Shown piece by piece: positions 37,775-48,942 of a stretch of 64,000 nucleotides of DNA. This stretch comes from Coraliomargarita algicola. Its GTDB lineage: Bacteria; Verrucomicrobiota; Verrucomicrobiia; Opitutales; Coraliomargaritaceae. A program made the position numbers and the translations under genes. Where the stretch lies: the NCBI RefSeq assembly GCF_033878955.1, contig NZ_CP138858.1, positions 3,313,001 to 3,377,000 of the forward strand. The letters are read 5' to 3'. The notes beneath the pieces are model-generated. The model did not search any database. It was not told where the DNA came from and saw nothing but the letters and a program-made list of their open reading frames with translations. Numbering within the stretch: position 1 is the stretch's first letter; each line of letters opens with the position of its first letter.

Positions 37775-38611
37775 TTATCGAACTTCGGTGGAGGAGGCCG
37801 GTGTCGGCAATTTATCGCCGCATACCTTACAATAGGTGGCGTCATGATCATGGCTTTCCCATCCACAAGCAGGGCAGATGGGGTCGCTGTCGGATGAGGG
37901 CGTGGCGGGATGTGTCATTTCCGCAGTCACGATCGCGGTGGGGACTGCAATGATTCCGTAGCCTATAATCATGATGATCGAGGCCACAAACTGGCCCAAA
38001 GGCGTCTGCGGGGAAATATCGCCGTAGCCGACCGTCGTCAGTGTCACGATCGCCCAGTAGACACTTTTGGGGATGCTGGTGAAGCCGTACTCGGCGCCTT
38101 CGATCAGATACATGAGTGAGCCGAGGATGAGCACTAGAATCAGTACAGCAAAGATGAACACGGCGATCTTACGGGCAGAGGAGCGCATTGCTCGCATCAG
38201 GGTGTTGGCTTCGCCAATATATTTGGCCAGCTTGAGCACACGGAAGATGCGTAATACCCTCAAGACGCGCAGTAGCATTAGATAGTGTGCGCCTGGGATC
38301 AGTAGGTCGATGTAGGTCGGTAAGATGGCGAGTAGGTCGACCACACCAAAAAAGCTGCGACTGTAGCGTGCAGGTTTATCTGAAACGTACAGTCGCAGAA
38401 TGTATTCTGCGGTGAATAGGCCCGTGATGATCCATTCCAGGATGTAGAGTAGTTGACGTGTCTGCGGTGCGATCGAGGGGACGCTTTCCCACATCACCAG
38501 TGCGACGCTCAATAGGATCGCCAATATGAGGATGACATCAAAGGCCTTCTCATCCCATCGGGTGGATTGGAAAATGATGCGTCGGCACTCGGTTCTGAAT
38601 CGTCCTGACAT
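37775..38611 (-). CDS. Voltage-gated potassium channel with C-terminal zinc ribbon
   Basis: The 278 residues form a six-helix channel. The S4 segment LRVLRVLRIFRVLKLAKY bears arginines every third residue. The pore carries the K+ selectivity filter TLTTVGYGD, followed by S6 (IIMIIGYGIIAVPTAIVTAE). The last 40 residues hold a zinc ribbon of the CPACG...CKVCG type, which is unusual as a direct cytosolic extension of a Kv-like channel. No RCK domain is present. It is flanked by short intergenic gaps and has no obvious partner. Confidence 0.93.
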   Translation of the reverse strand: MSGRFRTECRRIIFQSTRWDEKAFDVILILAILLSVALVMWESVPSIAPQTRQLLYILEWIITGLFTAEYILRLYVSDKPARYSRSFFGVVDLLAILPTYIDLLIPGAHYLMLLRVLRVLRIFRVLKLAKYIGEANTLMRAMRSSARKIAVFIFAVLILVLILGSLMYLIEGAEYGFTSIPKSVYWAIVTLTTVGYGDISPQTPLGQFVASIIMIIGYGIIAVPTAIVTAEMTHPATPSSDSDPICPACGWESHDHDATYCKVCGDKLPTPASSTEVR

Positions 38612-38756
38612 GGAGCGTTATGGAAGCTGCGAAGTGCGGCCTTGGCAAGTTGGTAAATGGAGGTGTCGGAGCCGTGCACTAGGGAGCGCTGTGGCTGGAG
38701 GCTTTGGGGGCTGGTGTTATCTTGTGCGCGGACATCGGTGACTCGAGCGCATTAGT

Positions 38757-39827
<1,071 letters not shown>

Positions 39828-39959
39828 AAGCGGTCAAAGTTAAGTACTAGGATGGGATGGCGTCAATTACTGAGGGTGGGGTGAATCGGCTGATTTCTGC
39901 TGCTAGCTAGTGAATGGGTATTGCGCTTGCTAGCGTCTATTGCAGACAATAGAGCTGCT

Positions 39960-42401
39960 ATGGGTAAGAAGACGCAAAAGATCGCGAATGCATTTTGGGA
40001 ATCACGGGATGCCGGGTTAATCATCCTTTCGGCTAATTGGCCGAGCACGACGACCTTGCCGCCGCTTTTGCTGGGACCGAAGGAGCAACCGTTTGCCAAG
40101 GTCGAGCGTTTGTCGCCAGAGGAATGTGGGCACTATTGTCGTTACTATCGTCGTAAGAATAGTTGGGTCTTTACGCTGCGTTCGAATCGCTATCCGCAGC
40201 TGCTGGATCGCAAAGTGCGTGTGTTTTTGGGGGGAGATTTTAATAAGTGGGGCAAGGCGATTGGCCAGTCGCAGTGGGAGTTGAAGCCAGTGGATGACGC
40301 CGCGGAAACGGTTTATGAGCTTCGGGTGCCGCTGAAGTTAATTCCATCGGGTCGGGTCTTTGCTTTTAAGTTTGTGACGGATCAGGAGGTGTGGCTGGAC
40401 GTGCCAGATAGCGCGCCGAATCGTGTGGAGCGGGATGGAGTGTCGAATTTCTTATTTCAACCAGAGCAAACCGGGAGCCATATCTTTCGCTTTCATACGC
40501 CGGAGGGCTATGAACCTATGGGGAATGAGAAGATTATCTGGCGTTCGGCGGAAGTGGAGGAAGTGCATGAATTGCCGCATACCCAGTTTCTGACCTCTGC
40601 TAAGAGCGATCTTGAGTTGGGAGCGATTGTGGCGAATGGGCAGACGACTTTTCGGCTGTTTGCGCCGCGGGCGACTGCGGTCAAGGTGTGCTATGGTCAG
40701 TTGGCTGACGGCAGTGATGCGCGCACGTTTTCGATGGGCTGTTTGGATGGGTGCACGTGGTCGCTTCTCGTGGATCAGGATCTGGATGGCTATTATTACA
40801 CCTATCGAGTCGAGGGCCTGAGTGTGGAGGGGACTTCGCATTTTGATCCTAATTTTGCCGTGCTGGACCCTTATGCCAAGGCATGTCTGGGGCGGCGGGG
40901 GCCGGGAATCGTGGTGGCGTCGGATCGTATGCCTAAAGTGAAGCAGAGCTATACGCCGCCGGCTTGGCACGATTTGGTGATCTTGGAGGCGCACGTGCGT
41001 GATCTGGCGGCGCACGCACCGATTGAGCTGACAGCTCAAGAGCGCTCAGGCTACGCGGGGCTGCGTAAGTGGCTTAAGGCTGAAGGTTCATACTTGAGGG
41101 AGATCGGGGTCAATGCGGTGGAGCTGCAGCCGATTCAAGAATTTGATAATGAGCGGCCTGAGGATTATCACTGGGGCTACATGACGGTGAACTATTTTTC
41201 TCCCGAAAGCAGTTACGCTGCGGAGCCTGAAAAGGCCTCGCAAATCGAAGAGTTCCGTGCCTTGGTGGAGGACTTCCATCAGCAGGATATGGCGGTGATT
41301 CTTGATGTGGTCTATAATCATGTCGGGGAGCCGAATCACCTGCTCTTTATCGATAAATTTTATTACTTCCACCTGGATAAGGGGAATGACCTCATGAACT
41401 GGAGTGGTTGCGGCAACAACTTGCGCTGTGACACGGCGATGGGGCGGCGCTTGATTATTGATAGTTTGAAGCATCTGGTTGAGACCTATGACGTGGACGG
41501 TTTCCGCTTTGACTTGGCGGAGCTGATTGGGATTGAGGTCTTGCGGGAAATTGAGATCGAACTTAAAAAGGTGAAGCCATCGTTGATTCTGATTGCAGAG
41601 CCGTGGAGTTTTCGTGGTCACATTCAAGAGGAACTGAAGGAGACGGGCTTTGCTTCCTGGAATGACGGTTTTCGCGAGTGCATCGCCAAGTATGTGAAGG
41701 GGGAGGGCAGCCAGGATATTATTCGTCACTTCGTGGCGGGCTCACCAGGCACGACGCGCTTTGTGGCGCAGACTATTAATTATACTGAGTCGCATGATGA
41801 CCACTGCTGGATTGATCGCATCACCGAGCGTCCGAAGGGTGATGGCACGGACCCGACGCTTTTGGATCGTCGCCGGACCCATTTGATGGCGTCGTTGCTC
41901 TTTGCTTCACTGGGGGTGCCCATGCTAGCTGAGGGGCAGGACTTTATGCGCTCGAAGCGTGGGATTGAGAATACCTATCAGCGTGGCGATATTAATGCCT
42001 TGGATTATAACCGCCGCTATGTGTATTCGGGCACGCATGGATATTTTCGCGATTGGATTCGCTTCCGTTTATCAGATTTGGGCAAGGCCTTGCGCTATGA
42101 TGGCGGCATGAGTGAGGACTACGTAAAGTTTTTCTTTGCGGAGGGATCGAGTGCCGCGGTGGTGTTGTTTAATGCAGATAAGTCGGTCGATACGCCTCAA
42201 CTGGTTTATGCGATCAATCCGCATTTGGTTTATGCGGATATTGAGTGTGCTGCGTTGAAGCCGGACACGCTCAAGCAAATCGCGGATCAGGAGCGCTTCT
42301 GTTTGCAGGGGATTGATTCGGCACGTATCCCATTGGATTCGAAGCGTATCTATCTACCGCCGCTGACCTGCGGTTTGTGGTTGGTGTCAGCTGCGGTTTA
42401 G
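39960..42401 (+). CDS. GH13 alpha-glucan-active enzyme (pullulanase/branching-enzyme-like)
   Basis: From ATG 39960 the protein has 813 residues. Two N-terminal beta-sandwich modules are visible: a starch-binding/E-set-like one (VRVFLGGDFNKWGKA) and a CBM48-like one (TTFRLFAPRATAVKVCYGQL). The GH13 barrel follows with AVILDVVYNHVGE, the nucleophile Asp in GFRFDLAELIG, the acid/base Glu in LIAEPWSF and the third Asp in TESHDDHCW. It should act on alpha-1,4/1,6-glucans such as glycogen; whether it debranches, branches or hydrolyses is not clear. No signal peptide is present, so a cytosolic role in glycogen use is likely. Confidence 0.88.
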   Translation: MGKKTQKIANAFWESRDAGLIILSANWPSTTTLPPLLLGPKEQPFAKVERLSPEECGHYCRYYRRKNSWVFTLRSNRYPQLLDRKVRVFLGGDFNKWGKAIGQSQWELKPVDDAAETVYELRVPLKLIPSGRVFAFKFVTDQEVWLDVPDSAPNRVERDGVSNFLFQPEQTGSHIFRFHTPEGYEPMGNEKIIWRSAEVEEVHELPHTQFLTSAKSDLELGAIVANGQTTFRLFAPRATAVKVCYGQLADGSDARTFSMGCLDGCTWSLLVDQDLDGYYYTYRVEGLSVEGTSHFDPNFAVLDPYAKACLGRRGPGIVVASDRMPKVKQSYTPPAWHDLVILEAHVRDLAAHAPIELTAQERSGYAGLRKWLKAEGSYLREIGVNAVELQPIQEFDNERPEDYHWGYMTVNYFSPESSYAAEPEKASQIEEFRALVEDFHQQDMAVILDVVYNHVGEPNHLLFIDKFYYFHLDKGNDLMNWSGCGNNLRCDTAMGRRLIIDSLKHLVETYDVDGFRFDLAELIGIEVLREIEIELKKVKPSLILIAEPWSFRGHIQEELKETGFASWNDGFRECIAKYVKGEGSQDIIRHFVAGSPGTTRFVAQTINYTESHDDHCWIDRITERPKGDGTDPTLLDRRRTHLMASLLFASLGVPMLAEGQDFMRSKRGIENTYQRGDINALDYNRRYVYSGTHGYFRDWIRFRLSDLGKALRYDGGMSEDYVKFFFAEGSSAAVVLFNADKSVDTPQLVYAINPHLVYADIECAALKPDTLKQIADQERFCLQGIDSARIPLDSKRIYLPPLTCGLWLVSAAV

Positions 42402-43501
42402 TGCGCGAACTCGTATTGCTTGGCAGCGTTACGGGTGACTTCGACCCATTCGTCCCACGTTTCTTTGAGGGAGGCGCGGAGTGACTTGATCTCTTGTTGG
42501 AGGTGCACTTTTTGATCGTCGCTGGCCTTTTTTAGCTCGCGGGCTTTGGCCATGAGCGCGGCTGCTTTTTCTTCGAAGGTGGCGGAGAGCTCTTCGAGTT
42601 TTGCTTTGAGTTCGGTCGCGCAGTCGTCCATCTCGTGGCTGATGTGGTCCAGGATCATTTTCTTGTCCTTGGACACGAGCGATTTTTGCACGGTGATTTC
42701 GTTGATCACGCGTAGGTTTTTAACTAGGCCGAGCTTGGAGGCGAGCCAGATGGTCCACTTGGAGGGGTCGAAGTGATACCAGCGGATGCCGTTGCGGTAG
42801 TCAGCTGCAAAGGCGTGGTGGTAGTTGTGGTAGCCTTCGCCAAAAGTGAGTGTAGCTAGGATCGCGTTGTCTACGGCGCTGAGTTCGCGGGCATAGGTTT
42901 TGGAGCCGTAGGTATGGCAGAGTGAATTGATGAACCATGTGCAGTGGTGGATCATCGCCATGCGCATGAGAAAGCCCATGTAGAAGGAGGCCAGCGCGCT
43001 GCCGGTAATTGCCCATCCGAGTAGGAAGACTGCGAAGTTTACCCCCAGCAGGAATTTGCCGTAGTGCTTGTCCTGTAGCATCACGCGTGGGTTCTTCATT
43101 AAGTCGGCTACCAGGCTCTTGTCGAAGTCGCGCTTATAGTCGAATAGCCACAGAATGTGGGCATACCAGAAGCCCTTTTTGATCGAGTAGGGGTCCTTGT
43201 CGGTATCTACGTGATTGTGGTGGACGCGGTGGTCGTGTGACCATTTGAGCGCCGACATTTCAAAGGCCAATGCGGAGCTGAGTAATACGCACCATTCGAA
43301 GAACGCGTTGGCGGAGTAGGCTTTGTGTGAATACATGCGGTGATAGCCCACTGTGATCGACATCCCGCCCATAATGTAAGTGATCAGAAAGAGCGCGATA
43401 GCACTCCACGAAAATACGCTGATGAAGGCCGGCAGTAGCGCGATCAGCGCAATGTGGTAGGCGACGACAAATGCGAACATGTCCCAGTTTTTAATTTTCA
43501 T
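42398..43501 (-). CDS. Acyl-CoA / fatty-acid delta-9 desaturase with coiled-coil tail
   Basis: This integral-membrane di-iron desaturase has all three histidine boxes: HRMYSHKAY (HxxxxH), HDHRVHHNHVD (HxxHH) and GEGYHNYHHAF (HxxHH). Hydrophobic pairs flank them (VVAYHIALIALLPAFISVF, AIALFLITYIMGG). It would introduce a cis double bond into long acyl chains for membrane fluidity. The last 85 or so residues form a charged heptad-like coiled coil (EEKAAALMAKARELKKASDD) not needed for catalysis. Its stop overlaps the GH13 stop by 4 bases (TTAG). Confidence 0.95.
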   Translation of the reverse strand: MKIKNWDMFAFVVAYHIALIALLPAFISVFSWSAIALFLITYIMGGMSITVGYHRMYSHKAYSANAFFEWCVLLSSALAFEMSALKWSHDHRVHHNHVDTDKDPYSIKKGFWYAHILWLFDYKRDFDKSLVADLMKNPRVMLQDKHYGKFLLGVNFAVFLLGWAITGSALASFYMGFLMRMAMIHHCTWFINSLCHTYGSKTYARELSAVDNAILATLTFGEGYHNYHHAFAADYRNGIRWYHFDPSKWTIWLASKLGLVKNLRVINEITVQKSLVSKDKKMILDHISHEMDDCATELKAKLEELSATFEEKAAALMAKARELKKASDDQKVHLQQEIKSLRASLKETWDEWVEVTRNAAKQYEFAH

Positions 43502-43862
43502 AAATAAATCTTAAGTTGTGATGGCGAAGCTGCTTTTCGGGCTAGCAGGCTTGGCCTGTGTAAGTGCCTCATTTAGAGAGGATCGCAGCGCTGAATATGT
43601 TGTTGGCGCCACTCTGAGTAGTGGCGCGTAGTCATCGCATTACTCGCGCTAATGTCAAGCGCATTCGGGTAGTCCTCACTGCCCCGTGAAGTGCAGTTTG
43701 ATTAATTAAACTTATAGCTTGACGGATCTGGATTAGCTGCGATGTTCGCTTTGGTTCAATTCAACTGAATCCGTGGAATAACACTTGCCATGGCAAAGTA
43801 CCTGCATACAAGTGCCAGTTTTACGGATTTTATCTCAACCTGAAAACAAACACATATATCAT
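43502..43862. other. Intergenic region upstream of gap
   Basis: This stretch separates the divergent desaturase and gap genes, so it should hold promoters for both. TTGACG at 43718 is a possible -35 for gap but lacks a clear -10. No gene is supported. The gap leader just before the ATG is A-rich without a Shine-Dalgarno sequence. Confidence 0.6.
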
Positions 43863-44888
<1,026 letters not shown>

Positions 44889-44921
44889 ACTGGATCTCTG
44901 GTAACCATTGATTGATTTTCT

Positions 44922-44975
44922 GGCCGCCGCGGCAGGTATCCCATCCGGATTCTTGATTGCGGCGGCCTTTTTCTT
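44922..44975 (+). terminator. Terminator of gap
   Basis: GGCCGCCGC and GCGGCGGCC form a 9-bp GC-rich stem around a long internal part, followed by TTTTTCTTTTT. The large loop makes it less standard, but the T-tract supports it. Confidence 0.75.
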
Positions 44976-45175
44976 TTTCTCGACGCTTTCGCGGCGCTAA
45001 GAAAAAGAGCCCTCCGAAGCTCGTAAGAGTGTAAGACGGTTTTTTTTTTTAACACTTTCGCGGCCTGAGCTTGTCAAGGGTAGCGTCAAAGCAAGAGCTT
45101 CTCTCCTTCGTTCAATGGCGAAAGGGCAGGCTAGTGATTTCTTAATTCCTAATTTTAATTCCTAATTCTAAAGAC
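44976..45175. other. AT-rich leader region before pgk
   Basis: No gene is supported. A T10 run lies near 45042, and the last 40 bases before the pgk ATG are repeats of CTTAATTC / CCTAATTTTAATTC. Similar tracts precede tpiA, the phosphoglucomutase gene and yebC. Confidence 0.6.
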
Positions 45176-46369
45176 ATGGCCACTAAAACAATTAATGACG
45201 TCAATCTCTCTGGCAAACGCGTGTTCGTTCGCTGCGATTTCAATGTGCCGATCAAAGACGGTGTGATCAACGATGACTCTCGTATCGTTGCGGCGCTGCC
45301 GACTATTCAGCTCCTGGTCAAGCAGGGGGCTAAGGTGATTCTCGCGTCGCACCTCGGCCGTCCTAAGGGTGAGAAGAACGCAGAGTTTACGCTCGCACCT
45401 GTCGCTGAAGAGTTGGCAACACAGCTGGGGCAGCCAGTGACTTTTGTCGAAGACTGCATCGGTGAAGAGGTTGAAGCCGAGGTCGCCAAAATGGGCGATG
45501 GCGATGTGATGTTGCTGGAAAACGTCCGCTTCTATGCCGGTGAAGAAAAGAATGATCCGGAATTTGCTGCAGGGCTGGCTAAGTTGGCTGATGCCTTTGT
45601 GAACGACGCATTTGGTACTGCGCACCGCGCACACGCCTCCACTGCGGGAGTTGCCAAGCACCTCTCACCGTGCGTGTGCGGTCTGCTAATCGAGAAAGAG
45701 CTCGCTTACTTGGGGGACAAGACGGCTAATCCCGAGCGTCCGTTGACAGTGATTCTTGGGGGCGCGAAGGTCTCTGATAAGATCAAAGTGATCGATGCGC
45801 TCTTGGAAAAGGCCGATACCATCATTATTGGTGGCGCCATGGCATATACATTTGCACTCGCCGAAGGTCGTAAAGTTGGCGAATCGCTTAGTGAGCCTGA
45901 TTTCATTGAGACTGCTAAGTCCGCTTTGGCTAAGGCTAAGGAAAAGGGCGTGAAGTTCTTGCTGCCAGTGGATAACCTCGCGGTGAAGGACCTCGACTTT
46001 GGTGCGGGTACCGTAGGTGAAACTCAGTTCTTCGAAGGTAATATCGAAGACGGCTGGGAAGGTGTTGATATTGGTCCTAAGAGTATTGAACTCTTTAGTA
46101 ACGAAGTAAAGAACGCCAAGACTGTTCTCTGGAACGGGCCGATGGGTATCTTCGAAATCGACGCCTGCAATAAGGGCACTTTCGCAGTGGCCAAGACGAT
46201 TGCTGAGTCCGATGCCTGCTCTATTATTGGTGGTGGCGATTCCGTGAAGGCGATCAAGATGGCTGGATACGGCGACCAAGTTACATTCATGAGCACCGGT
46301 GGCGGTGCTTCGCTCGAATTCCTCGAAGGCAAGGAGCTCCCCGGCGTAACCGCCTTGGACCAAGCCTAG
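45176..46369 (+). CDS. pgk: Phosphoglycerate kinase
   Basis: Pgk makes ATP from 1,3-bisphosphoglycerate. The 397 residues contain KRVFVRCDFNVPI near the N-terminus, ASHLGRPKG, ENVRFYAGEEKN, the ADP-site VILGGAKVSDKI and GGGDSVKAIKMAG with STGGGASLEFLEGKELPG at the C-terminus. All are standard. It lies 43 bases before tpiA with no terminator between, so the two form an operon. Confidence 0.98.
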   Translation: MATKTINDVNLSGKRVFVRCDFNVPIKDGVINDDSRIVAALPTIQLLVKQGAKVILASHLGRPKGEKNAEFTLAPVAEELATQLGQPVTFVEDCIGEEVEAEVAKMGDGDVMLLENVRFYAGEEKNDPEFAAGLAKLADAFVNDAFGTAHRAHASTAGVAKHLSPCVCGLLIEKELAYLGDKTANPERPLTVILGGAKVSDKIKVIDALLEKADTIIIGGAMAYTFALAEGRKVGESLSEPDFIETAKSALAKAKEKGVKFLLPVDNLAVKDLDFGAGTVGETQFFEGNIEDGWEGVDIGPKSIELFSNEVKNAKTVLWNGPMGIFEIDACNKGTFAVAKTIAESDACSIIGGGDSVKAIKMAGYGDQVTFMSTGGGASLEFLEGKELPGVTALDQA

Positions 46370-46412
46370 AGTATTCTCTTTTCTAAATCTTAATTCTTAA
46401 TTTTAAAATATT

Positions 46413-47192
46413 ATGAGCAAATCAGCACGCAAATACCTGATCGCAGGTAACTGGAAAATGAACTTGAACTCTGCCGAAGGTGCAGAGCTCGCTAAGGACG
46501 TGGTCAGCCTCGTTGGCGCACAGACGGATGTCGCTGTCTGTGTCTGCCCTACGTTTACTGTTTTGGAGTCTGTCTCTAAGGTAGTCAGTGGCTCCAATGT
46601 TCAACTCGGTGCGCAAAACATGCACTTCGAAGCTTCCGGTGCTTATACTGGAGAGATCTCTGCGGAAATGTTGCGCCACCTATTCGCCAACTTCGTGATC
46701 CTTGGGCACTCCGAGCGTCGTGAGGACTTTGGTGAGACGGATGCGATCGTGAATAAGAAGACTCTGGCTGCTTTGGCTGCGAACCTTAAGCCTATCGTTT
46801 GTATCGGCGAGACTTTGGAAGAGCGCGAAGCAGGTAAGGTTAAAGAAGTGATCAAAACTCAGTTGGAAGGTGCCCTTGTCGGTGTCACCGCAGCTGCAGC
46901 CGATGCACTTGTGATTGCATACGAGCCAGTCTGGGCGATCGGTACCGGTAAGACTGCAACTCCGGAAATGGCTGAAGAGGTGCACGCGGAAATCCGCTGC
47001 CTACTAGCGGGCCTGATTGGAGCTGAAGCTGCTGAGAAGGTGCGTATCCTCTATGGTGGCTCCATGAAGCCAGAAAATGCAGACGAGTTGCTTGCGCAAA
47101 AGAACATCGACGGTGGGCTCATCGGCGGTGCTGCGCTTAAGGCGAGCTCTTTTGCGGCTCTGGTTGAGAGCGCTCAGAAGTTATCTAAGTAA
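46413..47192 (+). CDS. tpiA: Triosephosphate isomerase
   Basis: TpiA interconverts dihydroxyacetone phosphate and glyceraldehyde 3-phosphate. The 259 residues carry the catalytic Lys in AGNWKMNLNS, the His in ILGHSERRE, the Glu in AYEPVWAIGTGKTA (flexible loop 6) and the phosphate-binding LYGGSMKPEN and GGLIGGAAL. It is the last gene of the pgk-tpiA operon and is followed by a strong terminator. The leader is TTAATTCTTAATTTTAAAA. Confidence 0.98.
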   Translation: MSKSARKYLIAGNWKMNLNSAEGAELAKDVVSLVGAQTDVAVCVCPTFTVLESVSKVVSGSNVQLGAQNMHFEASGAYTGEISAEMLRHLFANFVILGHSERREDFGETDAIVNKKTLAALAANLKPIVCIGETLEEREAGKVKEVIKTQLEGALVGVTAAAADALVIAYEPVWAIGTGKTATPEMAEEVHAEIRCLLAGLIGAEAAEKVRILYGGSMKPENADELLAQKNIDGGLIGGAALKASSFAALVESAQKLSK

Positions 47193-47216
47193 GTTACGTA
47201 TTCAGATTTTAAAGAC

Positions 47217-47250
47217 AAAGCCGGAGGGGAGCCCCCTCCGGCTTTTTTTA
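47217..47250 (+). terminator. Rho-independent terminator of pgk-tpiA
   Basis: AAAGCCGGAGGGG-AG-CCCCCTCCGGCTTT has a perfect GC-rich stem followed by a T run. Confidence 0.95.
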
Positions 47251-47540
47251 TTGCCGGGATTATTCTTCAGCAGTCGAGGCCAGGAAACAGAAGCCAGCCG
47301 CTGTTAATCAGTTACTTACGAAAATGACGACATCGACATTCTTAGCGAGACGGGAAGTGGCATAACTCCTTCGAAGAATCTTTGATCTGCAGCTAATGGC
47401 GCCGTGAAACGAGAGGGCTAGTTCCTTCTTTTAGCTGTGTGATTTGATTTTAGGCTCGACATTTTGCTCCTTAGTGCCCATTAATCAAAGGTTTATGCCG
47501 CCTCGGGCGGTTTTATCCACAGAAGACACATACTCATTAA
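47251..47540. other. Intergenic region with one DnaA-box-like site
   Basis: No gene is supported. A perfect TTATCCACA (47513-47521) lies 20 bases before the phosphorylase start codon. As a lone box it is more likely chance or a regulatory site than part of a replication origin. Confidence 0.5.
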
Positions 47541-48875
47541 ATGAGAAAAAAGATCATTAGCTCGCGCAAATTCATCAAGCCTTCTTTCAGCTATTTAGTT
47601 GAAAAGAAGCGTGACGGTGGCGAATTCTCCGACGAAGAAATCCGTTTCATAGTCGATTCAATTTTAGACGAAGAAATGCCGAAATTTCAGCAGGCTGCCT
47701 TCGCTATGGCAGTCTTTTTCCAAGGCATGTCCGCACAAGAGACGGCTGTCTTTGCTGAAGAAATGATGCTTTCCGGTGAGGTCATCGACCTCACCAAGAT
47801 CACACGCCCAAAGATCGACAAGTATTCGACAGGTGGCGTTGGTGACAAAACCACCTTGGTTTTGGCTCCATTGGCGGCTGCCTGTGGCGTGGTGATGCCC
47901 ACTATGAACGGTGTGGACGAAGAGTACATTATCAGCAATCTGGATAAGCTTTCATCGATTCCCGGCTTTAATCCTGTCTTGGACTTAAAGGGCTTTCATT
48001 CGCAACTGAAGAAGGTCGGTTGCACCTTCATTCAGCAGGATCCGGAAATTGCACCCGTGGATAGCATTCTATATCAGATGCGCACGGAAACGGGCACGAT
48101 TCCAAGTTTACCTTTAATTACCGGCAGTGTGCTTAGCCGTAAGCTGGCTGAAGGTGCTGAAGGTCTGGTGATTGACGTCAAGTGGGGGAACGGCTCTTTT
48201 ATTAAGGATGTCGAGCAAGCGAAGCAACTTGCACGCTCCATCACACGTGTCGGTCGCTCCATGAAGCGTCGTTGTGTGGCCTTGGTTACGGATATGAATC
48301 AGCCGTTGGGCGATACTGTGGGCACTGGGCTTGAAATTAAAGAAGCAATCCAGCTGCTCAAGGGCGAAGGTCCAGAAGACTTGCAAGAGTTGGTGCTCAA
48401 GCTCGGCATGGAAATCGTGCGTCTGGCAGGAGTTGCCGGCTCGACGCTTTCCGCAAAGCAAACTGTGCAACGTCACTTGAAGGATGGTTCTGCGCTGCAG
48501 AAGTTTAAGGATATGATTGCGGCGCAAGGGGGCGATATTTCTGTGATCGATGATCCGGAGAAATTCCCGACTGCGAAGCACGTTCGCAAGTTGCCTGCGC
48601 CCAAGCGTGGTTATGTGCACACGATTAATGCGGGGCTGATCGCTGAAGGGGTCGCGAAACTCGCCAAGAAGAAGAATGGTAGCTACGATCCTGCTGTCGG
48701 AGTTTCTGAAATCAAAAAGGTCGGCACGCAGGTGAAGCAAGGTGAGCCACTTATGATGATTCATTACAACGACGAAGCGAAGATGGAAGAAGCGCTGGAG
48801 TATCTTAAGACTGCTTATCGTCTCGCGCCCAAGCGCCCGAATCCACCAGAATTGATCGTCGAGCGCGTCGCATAG
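47541..48875 (+). CDS. Divergent thymidine/pyrimidine-nucleoside phosphorylase family protein
   Basis: The 444 residues follow the NP-II phosphorylase layout (helical N-terminus, YSTGGVGDKTTLVLAP, MRTETGTIPSLPLITGSVLS, VIDVKWGNGSF, C-terminal barrel-hammerhead). Active enzymes cleave pyrimidine nucleosides with phosphate. Here KHS is KYS (His85 of E. coli DeoA is Tyr95), and the phosphate/nucleoside loop SGRGLGHTGGT is replaced at equal length by NGVDEEYIISN (Ser113 to Asn123, Thr123 to Asn133). The Arg, Ser and Lys that bind the base are kept. The activity may be altered; the family assignment is firm. Confidence 0.85.
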   Translation: MRKKIISSRKFIKPSFSYLVEKKRDGGEFSDEEIRFIVDSILDEEMPKFQQAAFAMAVFFQGMSAQETAVFAEEMMLSGEVIDLTKITRPKIDKYSTGGVGDKTTLVLAPLAAACGVVMPTMNGVDEEYIISNLDKLSSIPGFNPVLDLKGFHSQLKKVGCTFIQQDPEIAPVDSILYQMRTETGTIPSLPLITGSVLSRKLAEGAEGLVIDVKWGNGSFIKDVEQAKQLARSITRVGRSMKRRCVALVTDMNQPLGDTVGTGLEIKEAIQLLKGEGPEDLQELVLKLGMEIVRLAGVAGSTLSAKQTVQRHLKDGSALQKFKDMIAAQGGDISVIDDPEKFPTAKHVRKLPAPKRGYVHTINAGLIAEGVAKLAKKKNGSYDPAVGVSEIKKVGTQVKQGEPLMMIHYNDEAKMEEALEYLKTAYRLAPKRPNPPELIVERVA

Positions 48876-48898
48876 GCGAGCTGTCGAGTTATTTTATC

Positions 48899-48932
48899 AA
48901 AGCCCTGTCGTTGCGTCGGCAGGGCTTTTTAT
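48899..48932 (+). terminator. Terminator between phosphorylase and vanZ-like genes
   Basis: AAAGCCCTG and CAGGGCTTT flank a 13-nt loop and are followed by TTAT. It serves the plus-strand gene and may work for the convergent operon as well. Confidence 0.9.
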
Positions 48933-48942
48933 GCTCCAGAGC

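Noticed and set aside
47513..47521. Replication origin
   Set aside because: Only one perfect DnaA box is seen, with no AT-rich unwinding region or further boxes, and dnaA is not nearby.
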